From assembly GCA_011048645.1 (NCBI GenBank), contig DSDR01000377.1, positions 1 through 6,922 on the forward strand: a stretch of 6,922 bases of DNA, given 5' to 3'. Below, piece after piece: positions 6,803 through 6,922 of this stretch. The position numbers and the translations under genes were made by a program. The stretch comes from Phycisphaerales bacterium (GTDB lineage: Bacteria > Planctomycetota > Phycisphaerae > Sedimentisphaerales > Anaerohalosphaeraceae). Below the pieces are notes generated by a model. It did not search any database and was not told the origin of the DNA. It was given only the letters and a program-made list of their open reading frames with translations. Numbering within the stretch: position 1 is the stretch's first letter; each line of letters starts with the position of its first letter.

Positions 6803-6831
6803 AGTTTACCGAAAAACGGTTTCCAAGTCAA
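6803..6831 (-). promoter_or_regulatory. Near-consensus promoter of the candidate small RNA
   Basis: On the minus strand TTGACT (6826-6831) and TAAACT (6803-6808) are separated by exactly 17 nt. The expected start is at G6798 or G6796, at the first bases of the structured domain. The spacer contains a small inverted repeat, ACCG-5-CGGT (6808-6820), that touches the -10 box. The best sigma-70-type promoter in the window serves no protein gene directly, which supports the RNA call. Confidence 0.7.
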
Positions 6832-6922
6832 GACAAATACCGGCCAAATGTGGGATGGGCAGCCGAGGCGGCGGTTTTTTCTTTTATCGGACGGCGCAAA
6901 TGGATACACTATAAAGATGGAC

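Noticed and set aside
6862..6885. Possible plus-strand terminator (GCCG-AGG-CGGC, then T6)
   Set aside because: The stem is only 4 bp with a 3-base loop, and no plus-strand gene lies upstream of it.
6891..6922. TATAAA near the right edge as a plus-strand promoter
   Set aside because: No convincing -35 box at the right distance, and the downstream context is outside the window.

Overview
The window is bacterial. Four complete genes lie head to tail on the minus strand, a short structured non-coding stretch lies upstream of them at the right end, and a repeat-rich gap lies at the left end. Reading in the direction of transcription (right to left), the order is: a candidate small RNA with its own promoter and terminator (6669-6831); amrS, the radical SAM enzyme of the AmmeMemoRadiSam group (5468-6499); a PAC2-family protein (4558-5427); a GH57-type glycoside hydrolase with a DUF3536 C-terminal part (1885-4308); and malQ, 4-alpha-glucanotransferase (370-1869).

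The genes appear to form two transcription units. amrS and the PAC2 gene are 40 nt apart, with a consensus-like promoter whose -10 box lies only 7 nt before the amrS ATG. GH57 and malQ are 15 nt apart and follow a 249-nt gap that holds a plausible extended -10 promoter. The second pair acts on alpha-glucans (glycogen or maltodextrin). MalQ is a well-understood disproportionating enzyme. The GH57/DUF3536 protein keeps the family's catalytic signatures, but its substrate is not known. The first pair is much less understood: the radical SAM enzyme belongs to a conserved family whose chemistry I cannot name, and PAC2 proteins are related to proteasome assembly chaperones.

The right-hand 423 nt (6500-6922) hold no convincing protein gene. 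On the minus strand they hold a near-consensus promoter (TTGACT, 17 nt, TAAACT), a transcript of about 130 nt that can fold into a closed multi-branched domain, and a strong intrinsic terminator (10-bp stem, then C and seven U). I do not recognise this RNA as tmRNA, RNase P, SRP or 6S RNA, or as a riboswitch I know. It is the best candidate for something undescribed. Beyond 6832 I see no supportable feature.

The left-hand 369 nt may start with the last codons of a plus-strand gene (stop at 62-64). They continue with a low-complexity mosaic of short degenerate repeats (about 127-282) of the type I associate with dispersed intergenic repeats in environmental planctomycete-like genomes. Between 283 and 369, downstream of malQ, I found no strong terminator.

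The organism is most likely an uncultured anaerobic or sediment bacterium. Planctomycetota (Phycisphaerae-like) is my first guess, from the gene set and the style of the intergenic repeat. No marker gene in the window settles the taxonomy, so this is a weak inference.
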